A stretch of 64,000 nt of DNA from Limosilactobacillus reuteri subsp. reuteri (GTDB taxonomy: Bacteria > Bacillota > Bacilli > Lactobacillales > Lactobacillaceae), in the NCBI RefSeq assembly GCF_000016825.1, contig NC_009513.1:831001-895000 (forward strand), written 5' to 3'. Made by a program: the position numbers and the translations under genes. The notes under the pieces were generated by a model that saw only the letters and a list, made by a program, of their open reading frames with translations, searched no databases and was not told the DNA's origin. Positions 28,984 to 36,861 of this stretch are shown here, one piece after another (the stretch's first letter is position 1; each line of letters opens with the position of its first letter).

Positions 28984-29919
28984 ATGAGCAAAGAATTAGT
29001 ATTTGGACACCAAAAGCCTGATACAGATGCGATTACCGCTGCAATGGCATTTTCATACTTCCAAAACCAATTGGGATACGAAACTGAAGCAGTTGCTTTA
29101 GGTGAACCAAATGATGAGACTAAGTTTGCATTGAAGACTTTCGGTATGGAAGCACCACGCGTAATCGAAACTGCTGCAAACGAAGTAGATAAGGTAATGC
29201 TTGTAGACCACAACGAACCACAACAAAGTGTTAGTGATATCGACAAGGTCACTGTAACGCACTTAGTTGACCACCACCGGATTGCCGGCTTTGAAACTGC
29301 TCAACCACTCTGGGCAACTGTTCGTCCTTACGGTTGTGTAAGTACAATCATTACAGAATTGTTCCAAGAAAAGCACATTAATATTCCCGCTAACTTGGCT
29401 GGGATGATGCTTTCTGCTATCATTTCTGATACCTTGCTTTTGAAGTCACCAACTACAACTGACCACGATCGTGAAGCTGTTAAGTACTTAGCAAAGATCG
29501 CTGGTGTTGAAGATTACGAAAAGTACGGCATTGAAATGCTTAAGGCTGGTACTAACCTTGGTGCTAAGTCTGATGCTGACATCGTTGATGGTGATGCTAA
29601 GACCTTTGAACTTGGCGGCAAGAAAGTTCGTATTGGTCAAGTTAACACTGTCGATTTAGATGATGTTTTTGCTCGTCAAGCTGATCTTGAAAGTCAAATG
29701 CAAAGTATGATGGACGATAACGATTATGACTTATTCTTATTAATCGCTACTAATATCTTAAACAGTGACTCAGAATTATTAGTTATTGGTGATCCTGCTG
29801 AAAAGGTTGAAGCAGCCTTTGGTAAGAAGCTTAACGAAAACAAGCGGATGAATTTACCAGGTGTTGTATCACGGAAGAAGCAAGTTGTTCCTCCTTTGAC
29901 TGATGCATTCGAAGGTTAA
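28984..29919 (+). CDS. ppaC: Manganese-dependent inorganic pyrophosphatase
   Basis: Family II soluble pyrophosphatase that drives biosynthesis by removing PPi. DHH/DHHA2 features: [11 protein letters not shown] at the start, [19 protein letters not shown], and a C-terminal [14 protein letters not shown] phosphate-binding Arg/Lys motif. 311 residues, AGGAGG ribosome-binding site, very biased codon use. An IS30-type element begins 21 nt after the stop. Confidence 0.97.
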   Translation: MSKELVFGHQKPDTDAITAAMAFSYFQNQLGYETEAVALGEPNDETKFALKTFGMEAPRVIETAANEVDKVMLVDHNEPQQSVSDIDKVTVTHLVDHHRIAGFETAQPLWATVRPYGCVSTIITELFQEKHINIPANLAGMMLSAIISDTLLLKSPTTTDHDREAVKYLAKIAGVEDYEKYGIEMLKAGTNLGAKSDADIVDGDAKTFELGGKKVRIGQVNTVDLDDVFARQADLESQMQSMMDDNDYDLFLLIATNILNSDSELLVIGDPAEKVEAAFGKKLNENKRMNLPGVVSRKKQVVPPLTDAFEG

Positions 29920-29940
29920 TAAATAAATTAAACCTGAAAT

Positions 29941-31000
29941 GTCAATTTAAATTAGAAAAAAGGTGAAAGTTGTTCTTCTGTGACATGACTCAAGAATACT
30001 TCTAATGGTGTACGATAATTAAGAGATTTTCGTGGGATATTGTTGCGACGATGCATTAGCTGAGTGACTAGTTCGTCTGGTAAATCGCGAAAATCTAGCT
30101 TTTTACTAAGACCATCACGACGCAAGAGGCCGTTATTATTTTCGTTTAACCCTCGTTGATTGGGAGCACCGACTTCCGCAAAATAGGTGTGAAGATCATA
30201 CTTATTGGCTATTTCTCGCCATCCAGCAAATTCTTTCCCGTTATCAAAAGTAATTGATTTAACAAAGTGACGTGGCAGTTTAGCGAGCCATTGATCAAGC
30301 TGGCAATTCACTGCTTCGTCTGTTTTATGATGAATATTAAGGACAATCATTACTTTGGATTGTCGCTCTACTAGCGTCATTACCGCTCCGCGGTGAGCTT
30401 TACCTTGAACTGTATCAGCTTCAAAGTGCCCAAATTCATGTTGGTAATGCGGAAAATCACGATATCGTTGATAGATACTGCGTCCTAATTGGCCAGCTTT
30501 ACCACGATGTTCCACATAGCCATTGGGATGGCGTTTTCCTTTCATCGGTAGCTGTTTAACGGAAAAGCCATACTGATTGCGGGCAAACATGCGATAAAGG
30601 GTGCGCATACTGCAGCTAATTGGGTGTTCATGACGACCAATAATAGTATCAGGAGTCCAACCTGCCTTGATTTGCGCATGGATATAGTTAACTTCGATAG
30701 TTGGCAGTTGGGTCTGCTTCCGACCACAACGACGCTTATGTCGCTGATAAGTCTGAAGATATTGGTCGATGGTTTTACCGTCGTTGAGGAAACGATAAAC
30801 ACGATAGATGGTTTCTTGACTACGCTGAAGTAATTTAGCAGCCCGATAAGCTTTAGTACCTTGATACCAAAAATCAGCTATGAGAGTTAATTCACGTGTG
30901 GTAAGATGTTTATAGGTCATTTGTGATTGCCTTTCTTTTGATTAGGGATATTCAAAAGTCTATCACAAATGGCTTTTTATTTTTTCTAACTTAATTTTAC
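29941..31000. mobile_element. IS30-family insertion sequence
   Basis: An element of about 1,060 bp bounded by imperfect terminal inverted repeats of 21 bp (29941-29961 and 30980-31000; 18 of 21 match, inner part TTAGAAAAAA in both). One transposase gene fills it. Flanks are compatible with a 2-bp AA target duplication, but the AT-rich context makes this weak. It is not part of the prophage. Confidence 0.8.
29952..30920 (-). CDS. IS30 family transposase
   Basis: 322 residues. The N-terminal helix-turn-helix region reads HLTTRELTLIADFWYQGTKAYRAAKLL; the DDE catalytic core has HFEADTVQG (first Asp), ITFDNGKEFAGW (second Asp) and NQRGLNENNNGLLR (Glu), the classic IS30 signature. It ends with LNYRTPLEVF. 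Full length, without stops, so probably active. Its 3' end reaches into the left inverted repeat. Confidence 0.95.
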   Translation of the reverse strand: MTYKHLTTRELTLIADFWYQGTKAYRAAKLLQRSQETIYRVYRFLNDGKTIDQYLQTYQRHKRRCGRKQTQLPTIEVNYIHAQIKAGWTPDTIIGRHEHPISCSMRTLYRMFARNQYGFSVKQLPMKGKRHPNGYVEHRGKAGQLGRSIYQRYRDFPHYQHEFGHFEADTVQGKAHRGAVMTLVERQSKVMIVLNIHHKTDEAVNCQLDQWLAKLPRHFVKSITFDNGKEFAGWREIANKYDLHTYFAEVGAPNQRGLNENNNGLLRRDGLSKKLDFRDLPDELVTQLMHRRNNIPRKSLNYRTPLEVFLSHVTEEQLSPFF

Positions 31001-31013
31001 AAACGACGAAATT

Positions 31014-31053
31014 AAAAACTGAGGAAAATCGCAAAATTTTTCTCAGTTTTTTT
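31014..31053 (+). terminator. Strong terminator right of the IS element (probable original ppaC terminator)
   Basis: AAAAACTGAG (31014-31023) pairs with CTCAGTTTTT (31042-31051), with a further AAAAT/ATTTT pairing inside, followed by Ts. ppaC has no terminator of its own before the IS, so this one was probably separated from it by the insertion. Confidence 0.75.
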
Positions 31054-31128
31054 GAGCTTTAAATTTCAAAGCTTATTCTTAATTAGTTAAAATATAAGTA
31101 CTGATTTTAAGAAATGGGGTTGATATTA

Positions 31129-31518
31129 ATGAATATCACATTTACTGATCAAGCTATTGAACGTTTACAGCGTTATGAATTATCTTCTAAGAAGATGCTC
31201 CTAGATTTTGATGATGGGGTGGGCCCATTTTCTGCCGTTGGGAGTTGCAGTTTAGATGGTGATTATCGACTAATCCTTGTTAAAGAGGATTTAGATACCC
31301 CAGATTATAATGAAAAAATTACCTCTAATTTGGGGGATGTTTTTATTAAAGACCATACAGCAGTTCAATTTGATGATGAAATGGAAGTAAGGTTTAATCC
31401 GCGATACTTTACAATGCCACTTGTCAGTCCTAAACGCGTTTTAACGGATAATCTTGAAGTTCTGGATCTTAGTAAGACAGACTTAAATTCTCAAATTGAT
31501 CGAGCGCATGATTGCTAA
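31129..31518 (+). CDS. HesB/YneR-like iron-sulfur cluster biogenesis-type protein
   Basis: 129 residues starting MNITFTDQAIERLQRY, resembling the IscA/HesB-like fold in which many lactobacillus members lack the three cluster-binding cysteines. Here the cysteines are scarce (one near residue 46 and one at the end), so a scaffold role is doubtful. ATG 31129 is preferred over 31114. Single gene between two terminators. Function uncertain. Confidence 0.65.
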   Translation: MNITFTDQAIERLQRYELSSKKMLLDFDDGVGPFSAVGSCSLDGDYRLILVKEDLDTPDYNEKITSNLGDVFIKDHTAVQFDDEMEVRFNPRYFTMPLVSPKRVLTDNLEVLDLSKTDLNSQIDRAHDC

Positions 31519-31524
31519 CAATAT

Positions 31525-31578
31525 AATAAGGGAGCGTGATAGAAGCCAGATACGACTTCATGATCATGCTCCCTTATT
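31525..31578. terminator. Bidirectional terminator
   Basis: AATAAGGGAGC (31525-31535) pairs with GCTCCCTTATT (31568-31578), with inner GTGAT/ATCAT and GAAG/CTTC pairs. It serves two convergent transcripts. Confidence 0.85.
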
Positions 31579-31582
31579 GCTT

Positions 31583-31675
31583 TTAAAGGATAATCCTGAA
31601 AATAAAAGTGATGATAATTGCAAAAATTCCAATAATCGTTGCATAGGAAAAATGTTTACGTTGAGCTGGTTTAAT
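31583..31675 (-). CDS. Possible 30-residue membrane peptide with an ATT start
   Basis: The frame ends at a stop just before the shared terminator and encodes a basic head (KPAQRKHFSYA) and one hydrophobic helix (about 13-29). No ATG, GTG or TTG is suitably placed, but GGGGGAGG lies 9 nt upstream of an ATT codon, a rare start known from infC. It overlaps the end of the upstream membrane-protein gene. It could instead be a remnant of a longer frame. Confidence 0.35.
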   Translation of the reverse strand: MKPAQRKHFSYATIIGIFAIIITFIFRIIL

Positions 31676-31907
31676 TAATGCTTGCCTCCCCCATGAAAAT
31701 TGTGAATAAAGCCCATAAAAAAGCGGCAATAAGCAAAATATATAATTTCCAGTTAATTGGAAGATGATGGTAAAAATCGCCATAAAATACCATCATGCCG
31801 ATAAACATCACAATAGCATAGGCATAGTTATCGCGGTGAAAGTTAAAATTAAAAAGATAAGCAAACGCGCAAAATAATAAAATACTAATAATATCGTTTA
31901 AAATCAT
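31671..31907 (-). CDS. Small membrane protein of unknown function
   Basis: 78 residues with two or three membrane helices (starting MILNDIISILLFCAFAYLF) and a polar HRDNYAYA turn. ATG 31907 is taken as the start, with AAGGAAG about 12 nt upstream; a frame start at 31946 lies before that site. I do not recognise a family. Confidence 0.5.
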   Translation of the reverse strand: MILNDIISILLFCAFAYLFNFNFHRDNYAYAIVMFIGMMVFYGDFYHHLPINWKLYILLIAAFLWALFTIFMGEASIN

Positions 31908-32033
31908 ACCCTCTACACACTTCCTTATGGTTTTTATTATAGTCATTAACAGGATAAAGATAAAATATTAAGAAGCAATCGCAAATAATATGATATGATG
32001 GTCTTGTTAGAATTAATGAAGGCGGTGCTTACA

Positions 32034-32174
32034 GTGAAGAAAAAAGCTATGCGACGAGAAATAAAATTATTAACTGAAGAAAATCAACAATTACGTCGAT
32101 ATACCTTACTAGCATCAATCGGAATTTTATTAAGTATGATGATTGGGTTAGTTCGAATGGTTCAAAAAAATTAG
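32034..32174 (+). CDS. Small coiled-coil/membrane protein
   Basis: 46 residues from GTG 32034: a charged heptad-like N-terminal part (KKKAMRREIKLLTEENQQLRR) and one membrane helix (about 23-42). GAAGGCGG precedes the start by 8 nt. It lies 27 nt before the acetyltransferase gene, so they are probably co-transcribed. Unknown function. Confidence 0.6.
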   Translation: MKKKAMRREIKLLTEENQQLRRYTLLASIGILLSMMIGLVRMVQKN

Positions 32175-32201
32175 TTAGGAAATTTTTTAGAGGGAAGTAT
32201 A

Positions 32202-32696
32202 GTGGAGTTAGGATACCGAAAAGCGACACTTGAAGATTTACCAAAAATTGTTGAAATTTATAACCAAATTATTCCGTCAAGGTTAGCGACTGCAGATCTT
32301 ACTCCGATAACGGTTGAGAAACGGAAAGAGTGGTTTGAAGCGTTTGACGAAAATTATCCAATCTGGGTAATTGAATATCAAAAAGAGGTTCTCGGGTGGG
32401 TTGCCCTTGAGCACTTTTATGGTCGTCCAGCCTATGATCATACTAGTGAAATTGCCATTTACCTTGATCAACGGTTACGGAAACAAGGGGTTGGTACAAA
32501 AACCATGGAATTTATTATCGGTCAATTGCCTAAATTAACAGTTGATACAATCGTGGCTTATATCTTTGGTCATAATATTCCAAGCCTAAAGTTATTTAAA
32601 TCGTTTGGTTTTACGCAATGGGGGCTTTTACCACAAGTAGCAGAGCTTGATGGGATTAAACGTGATTTAGTTATTTTAGGACGTCATTTTAAATGA
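32202..32696 (+). CDS. GNAT family N-acetyltransferase (phosphinothricin-acetyltransferase-like)
   Basis: 164 residues, starting YRKATLEDLPKIVEIYNQI, with EIAIYLDQRLRKQGVGTKTM containing the acetyl-CoA pyrophosphate loop (RKQGVGT) and NIPSLKLFKSFGF near the end. This is the Pat/MddA layout of enzymes acetylating amino-acid analogues such as methionine sulfoximine. The real substrate is unknown. GTG start with GAGGGA upstream. Confidence 0.85.
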   Translation: MELGYRKATLEDLPKIVEIYNQIIPSRLATADLTPITVEKRKEWFEAFDENYPIWVIEYQKEVLGWVALEHFYGRPAYDHTSEIAIYLDQRLRKQGVGTKTMEFIIGQLPKLTVDTIVAYIFGHNIPSLKLFKSFGFTQWGLLPQVAELDGIKRDLVILGRHFK

Positions 32697-32720
32697 TTAT
32701 TGTGTAAATATGACATAAGT

Positions 32721-32840
32721 AAAGCCACGTCCATAAGAAGTAACCAGAATAGGCCTCCAACGCCCGGTAAAGCCGAATGCTGGAGGCCTATGGTGCATAT
32801 GAGAGCTTCGTATTGAAAACGAAGGTGCCCGTGATGCTTT
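32721..32840. ncRNA. Candidate structured RNA (three-way junction) between convergent genes
   Basis: Outer stem P1: AAAGC-CACG (32721-32729) with CGTG-AT-GCTTT (32830-32840), one 2-nt bulge. P2: TAGGCCTCCA (32750-32759) with TGGAGGCCTA (32781-32790), with a CGG/CCG pairing in its loop. P3: CTTCGT (32806-32811) with ACGAAG (32819-32824). It is GC-richer than its surroundings and fills the gap between the acetyltransferase and asp23 genes. The coding strand of the RNA cannot be decided; it could be an independent RNA, a 3' UTR element or a dispersed repeat. Confidence 0.5.
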
Positions 32841-32850
32841 GCTCGTTCCC

Positions 32851-33234
32851 TTATTTTGTATCTTTTTTTACTTCTTCTTTTGTTTTAACATCATTGATAT
32901 GTAGCTCAAACTTAACTAAATTTAAACCAGTCATCTTATCGATTGCACGCTGCACCTCAGAACAAACAGCCTTAAAAATTTCTGGAGCACTTTTACCATA
33001 TTCGATGGTAGCTTCCATTTTTAATGCGACTTGCTTTTCACCAACATCAGCATCGATTCCCTTTGTTGGATTGCTTCCGGAAGTTACTTTATCTGCTAAT
33101 TCACTAAACATATTTCCGTCGAGGGAAAGGATCCCAGGGACTTTGCTAGCGGTAATTCCAGCAATTTTTTCAATTACCTGATCATCAAATGTTAATTGTT
33201 CATCAATTGTTTTATTATTTGTAGTGGTTGTCAT
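32851..33234 (-). CDS. Asp23/Gls24 family envelope stress protein
   Basis: 127 residues: LTFDDQVIEKIAGITASKVPGILSLDGN, then a KQVALKMEATIEYGKSAPEI strand and an AVQRAIDKMTGLNLVKFELHINDV end, all typical of Asp23/DUF322 proteins. These are recruited to the membrane by AmaP and linked to cell-envelope stress. Last gene of the amaP-DUF2273-asp23 operon; a good TCCTCC (ribosome-binding site on the minus strand) precedes the start. Confidence 0.92.
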   Translation of the reverse strand: MTTTTNNKTIDEQLTFDDQVIEKIAGITASKVPGILSLDGNMFSELADKVTSGSNPTKGIDADVGEKQVALKMEATIEYGKSAPEIFKAVCSEVQRAIDKMTGLNLVKFELHINDVKTKEEVKKDTK

Positions 33235-33251
33235 ATTAATTCCTCCTTGAA

Positions 33252-33443
33252 TTAGTTGGCAAATTTATCTAACATTTTTATCGCGAGTTTATTTAATGAA
33301 TAGCCTTTTGCATCAAGAACATAGCCAATTCCGCCTAAGATAGTGACAGCTAACAGAATGCCAATCATTGGGAAAAAGCCCCACATAATCCAACTAATGC
33401 TGATAAGCAGTCCTAAGATAACGCCAATTGTAGCAAGTTTCAT
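33252..33443 (-). CDS. DUF2273 family small membrane protein
   Basis: 63 residues with two membrane helices (ATIGVILGLLISISWIMWGFF and GILLAVTILGGIGYVL) and a basic C-terminal tail. DUF2273 proteins are found between amaP and asp23 genes. Probably a membrane partner in the Asp23 complex. Confidence 0.88.
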   Translation of the reverse strand: MKLATIGVILGLLISISWIMWGFFPMIGILLAVTILGGIGYVLDAKGYSLNKLAIKMLDKFAN

Positions 33444-33457
33444 AGTGTACCTCCTTT

Positions 33458-34003
33458 TTAGACAATGTTAACTGATTCTTTGTTTGAGTATGGACTTAAC
33501 TTAATATGTAATTTATTAAGATCAATGTCGAAGTCTCGTTTAAGGTTTTCTTTAATTGTCTGGAGTAGTACTGTATGAATTAGTTTTGGATTGGTTCTAT
33601 TGGACATCATTCCGTGAATGGTAACATCTGCATTATGATTGTTACGGTGCATTTTGAGTTTAATTACTGGGTTATAAAGGTCAAATTTAGCAATTGAAGT
33701 AGTTAAGCTATGTTCAACTGCATGTTGATCAATTTGAACTTTATTAGCACCATCCTTAGCGATTGTCATTTGTTTAGTCGTTGTTGGGCGAAAAACGGCA
33801 ATTGCTATTACGGTTAAAGCAACGATAATTAAAAATACTGCGACTCCGGCTGAGAAACTTTGACCGATGGGGCTGTGAAGCCAATCGTTAACTGGAATCG
33901 TCCAAGTTTGGTCACGATAAAACCATAATGATACGACAACGATTCCAATAATTACCTGAAGCATCATCACAAATGAAACCCACCATTTTTTCCATGCGGC
34001 CAT
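33458..34003 (-). CDS. amaP: Alkaline shock response membrane anchor protein AmaP
   Basis: 181 residues: two N-terminal membrane helices (about 10-30 and 50-72), then a cytosolic domain ending RDFDIDLNKLHIKLSPYSNKES. It anchors Asp23-type proteins to the membrane. ATG 34003 (MAAWKKWW) lies 8 nt after AGGAAG; an upstream GTG at 34012 overlaps that site. First gene of the operon. A partial cre-like sequence (AGAAAGCGTTTTAC, 34060-34073) lies upstream but matches the consensus incompletely. Confidence 0.85.
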   Translation of the reverse strand: MAAWKKWWVSFVMMLQVIIGIVVVSLWFYRDQTWTIPVNDWLHSPIGQSFSAGVAVFLIIVALTVIAIAVFRPTTTKQMTIAKDGANKVQIDQHAVEHSLTTSIAKFDLYNPVIKLKMHRNNHNADVTIHGMMSNRTNPKLIHTVLLQTIKENLKRDFDIDLNKLHIKLSPYSNKESVNIV

Positions 34004-34130
34004 TAGTACCACTTCCTTTCTATAAATGTTTTTTTGCTATGAATTAATAATAACATAAGAGAAAGCGTTTTACGTTGATTACAAAAATGCTAAAGGTAAT
34101 ATTAAGAACCTATTAACAGAATAGTCATAA

Positions 34131-34178
34131 TTAAAAATCGATCTTACAATCATGTTCCGATGTAAGATCGATTTTTAA
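34131..34178. terminator. Strong bidirectional terminator downstream of gntK
   Basis: AAAAATCGATCTTACA pairs perfectly with TGTAAGATCGATTTTT around a 12-nt loop, with T-runs on both strands. Confidence 0.9.
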
Positions 34179-34182
34179 TTCT

Positions 34183-35712
34183 TTAATTATTTTGGCGCTC
34201 TTGTAGTTTGGCAATTTCAGAATAAGCAGGGGCAAGCATATCTTCAATTTGTTGGAAGAGTGGAGTATAACGTTGATATACTTTTACTGCGGTTGGATCT
34301 GGTTGGTAAGAACTGACCTTACCAATGAACTTTTGTGGTGTATCAAGACTATCGATCATTCCCAAACTTTGCATAGCCATAACTACTGATCCAAGGCAGC
34401 CTGATTCAAATGAGTCTGGAACATTAACAGGACAGTTTAAGATATCGGCAAGCATTTGACGCCATACTTTTGAACGGGCAAAGCCACCTGTTGCGGTAAC
34501 GCTTGCTGGTTCGCCAACTAAAGCCCGTACTGCTTGGAAGACTGTTGCAATATTCATGCTAATTCCTTCCATGACTGCCCGTAGCATATCAGCCCGTGTA
34601 TGAATATGAGAAAGGCCAAAGAAACTACCGCGCGCTTTGGCATTCCACAATGGCGCCCGTTCACCGCCCAGGAAGGGATGGAAGAGAAGTCCATGTGCCC
34701 CTGCTGGTACTCCTTCAATAACGTGATTTGCTAAAGTATAAGGATCCACCTGTTCGTTCTTAACAGCGCTACTATCGACAAGGTGTTTTACTGCCCATTC
34801 ATAGACATCGCCACCGTTATTAAGCGGGCCACCAACGACCCACAATCCTTTATTAATAGCATAGCAGAAGAGGCGTCGTTCTGGATCAATAACAGGATGG
34901 TCAGTTACGACTCGTACAGCTGCAGAAGTGCCAATTGTAATTGCTACTGTGTTTTGCTTGGTTGCACCAACACCAATATTTGAAAGGGCACCATCATAAG
35001 CACCATAGACAAATGGCGTATCAGCGGGTACTCCTAGTTTTTCTTGGGCTTCGGGCACTAAACCAGTTGCTTGAGTTGTTCCATCAACAATTTCAGGCAG
35101 TTGATCTTTGGTTATCCCTGCAACCCGGAGTGCCTGGTCATCCCAATCACAAGTTTTTAGATTCATCAAGCCAGTTGAGGAAGCGATTGACATATCAACC
35201 TTAAATTCATTAAATAACCGATAGAGAAGGTAAGCTTTAATATCAGCAAAATATGCTGTACGGCTAAATAAATCTGGTTCGTCTTCCCTTAACCAAAGGA
35301 GCTTTGTCAACGTTGACATGGGATGAACAGGAACCCCTGTCTTCATATATAATTGTTGTCCTTCAGTCATCATCTTGAGGTTATCTGCCGCGCGCTGAGC
35401 TCGACTATCAGCCCAGGTGATTAACCGTGAAAGGGGCTTCTTATTCTTATCTAATAAGAGGAGGCTTTGGTTTGCACTTGAGATTGAAACTGCTAGTAGT
35501 TTCCCTGTACTGAGATCAGCTGCCGTAGCCACATCATGGATAGCTTGTTCAGCAGCATTGATTACTTCTTCTGGCTCTTGTTCTGCCATTCCCGCGGCAT
35601 TGCGGTGCAACTCGTAGCCATAGTTAGCTTGTGTGATCACCTGTGCATCTTGATCGTATAAAACGGCCTTTGTGCTAGAGGTTCCAACGTCAACACCAAT
35701 TAAGTAGTTCAT
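34183..35712 (-). CDS. gntK: Gluconokinase (FGGY family)
   Basis: Phosphorylates gluconate to 6-phosphogluconate. 509 residues; N-terminal GVDVGTSSTKAVLYD phosphate loop, the GERAPLWNAKARGSFFGLS region and the FGGY signature around MEGISMNIATVFQAVRAL and ATGGFARSKVWRQMLADIL. Last gene of the gntP-regulator-gntK cluster. Assignment to gluconate among FGGY kinases rests on the neighbouring GntP transporter. The remaining cluster is cut off from its 5' end by the prophage. Confidence 0.88.
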   Translation of the reverse strand: MNYLIGVDVGTSSTKAVLYDQDAQVITQANYGYELHRNAAGMAEQEPEEVINAAEQAIHDVATAADLSTGKLLAVSISSANQSLLLLDKNKKPLSRLITWADSRAQRAADNLKMMTEGQQLYMKTGVPVHPMSTLTKLLWLREDEPDLFSRTAYFADIKAYLLYRLFNEFKVDMSIASSTGLMNLKTCDWDDQALRVAGITKDQLPEIVDGTTQATGLVPEAQEKLGVPADTPFVYGAYDGALSNIGVGATKQNTVAITIGTSAAVRVVTDHPVIDPERRLFCYAINKGLWVVGGPLNNGGDVYEWAVKHLVDSSAVKNEQVDPYTLANHVIEGVPAGAHGLLFHPFLGGERAPLWNAKARGSFFGLSHIHTRADMLRAVMEGISMNIATVFQAVRALVGEPASVTATGGFARSKVWRQMLADILNCPVNVPDSFESGCLGSVVMAMQSLGMIDSLDTPQKFIGKVSSYQPDPTAVKVYQRYTPLFQQIEDMLAPAYSEIAKLQERQNN

Positions 35713-35762
35713 TTATTGTTCTCCTTTAAAACTCAATTTAATTCTCTTTGTAATATTATATG

Positions 35763-36767
35763 CTAAAGTGACTGGTGTGCAATGATTTCAACTGGTAAAA
35801 GGGTAGTGGAACTGATCGTGCTTTGTTGGTTAATTTGCGTTAAAAGTTTATTAGCTGCTAAGCTACCCATTAGCTCCATATCTTGCTTCAACAGAAAAAT
35901 TCCATTAGCGACATATTGCGACCATTCCCAATCATCAAAGCTAACTAAGCCAAGATCTTCAGGGAAAGAAAGGTTTAATTCCTTAAAAATTGCTAAAAGG
36001 TCAAATAAAATGGGTCCCATTAATGAAACGACAGCAGTTTTGCCTTTAAGCTCATTTAACTGTTGCAGAAACGTTTTAGCAAGCCACTGCCGATCATGTC
36101 CTCGGGTTTCAATATTGTGATAGCTTAGCCCGTTATCAGCAGCAGCGACCTTTAAACCGGCAATTCGAGGAATCTGACCAGATGCCTCCGCAAAGTGTGC
36201 GCTGACAGTTAAAATATTCTGATAACCATTTTGATACAGAATCTTACCGAGGTTATAACAAGCATCACGATTAGCAGAAGTGACCTTGCCAACTGTAGAA
36301 GGCTGGTCATCAACTTCACGGTCGACAATTACGAGGGGAATGTCGTTATGAATAGCAGGGGCGAATTGACTAAAGTGACGGGAATTAGGCTGGACAATAA
36401 TTCCGTCAACTCGTTGTTGGTATAGTCGCTGAAGAGCACGACTTTCATTTTCCCGTGAGTTGTTCGTATTCATGAGGAGGATATCATAGCCCGCTTGTTG
36501 CAAAACATCATCGATTCCTTTGGCAAGTAAAGATGAAAAGGGGTTAGAAATATCTCCAACGAGGATTCCGACAACGTGACTATGAGTTTGTCGAAGCTGT
36601 CGTGCGGAAGCGGTTGGAACAAAGTGAAGGTCTTTAATTGCTTTTTCCACCCGTTTCCGCGTTGCTGGGCGCATTTTATCATAACGACCATTGATAATAC
36701 GTGAAACGGTAGTCACTGAAACACCAGCTGCTTTAGCAACGTCAGCGATAGTAGTATGTTGCGTCAT
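35763..36767 (-). CDS. LacI family transcriptional regulator of the gluconate cluster
   Basis: 334 residues. The N-terminal helix-turn-helix (TIADVAKAAGVSVTTVSRII) and hinge (ASARQLRQ) are typical LacI, followed by a periplasmic-binding-protein-like sensor with VGILVGDISNPFSSLLAKG. It probably represses the cluster and responds to gluconate or a phosphorylated product (inference). Start is uncertain: ATG 36767 is the only one with AAGGA upstream at a usable, if long, distance; ATGs at 36779 and 36782 are too close. It is placed between gntP and gntK. Confidence 0.87.
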   Translation of the reverse strand: MTQHTTIADVAKAAGVSVTTVSRIINGRYDKMRPATRKRVEKAIKDLHFVPTASARQLRQTHSHVVGILVGDISNPFSSLLAKGIDDVLQQAGYDILLMNTNNSRENESRALQRLYQQRVDGIIVQPNSRHFSQFAPAIHNDIPLVIVDREVDDQPSTVGKVTSANRDACYNLGKILYQNGYQNILTVSAHFAEASGQIPRIAGLKVAAADNGLSYHNIETRGHDRQWLAKTFLQQLNELKGKTAVVSLMGPILFDLLAIFKELNLSFPEDLGLVSFDDWEWSQYVANGIFLLKQDMELMGSLAANKLLTQINQQSTISSTTLLPVEIIAHQSL

Positions 36768-36822
36768 TTGTTTATTCATCATCCTTATTAGTTCTACTAT
36801 TAAGAATACCAAACCATACAAA

Positions 36823-36853
36823 AAGCGTCACTAGCTAATTCGCTAGGACGCTT
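36823..36853 (-). terminator. Terminator after gntP
   Basis: On the minus strand AAGCGTC-CTAGC pairs with GCTAG-T-GACGCTT around a short loop, followed by TTT. It lies between gntP and the regulator gene, so the regulator probably has its own promoter. Confidence 0.7.
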
Positions 36854-36861
36854 AAATTGAC

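Noticed and set aside
32777..33181. 134-residue plus-strand frame opposite asp23
   Set aside because: It is the shadow of the well-supported Asp23-family gene, and its first part lies in the structured element.
34060..34073. cre-like sequence upstream of amaP
   Set aside because: The AGAAAGCGTTTTAC sequence misses the outer consensus bases on both sides; not strong enough to claim CcpA control.
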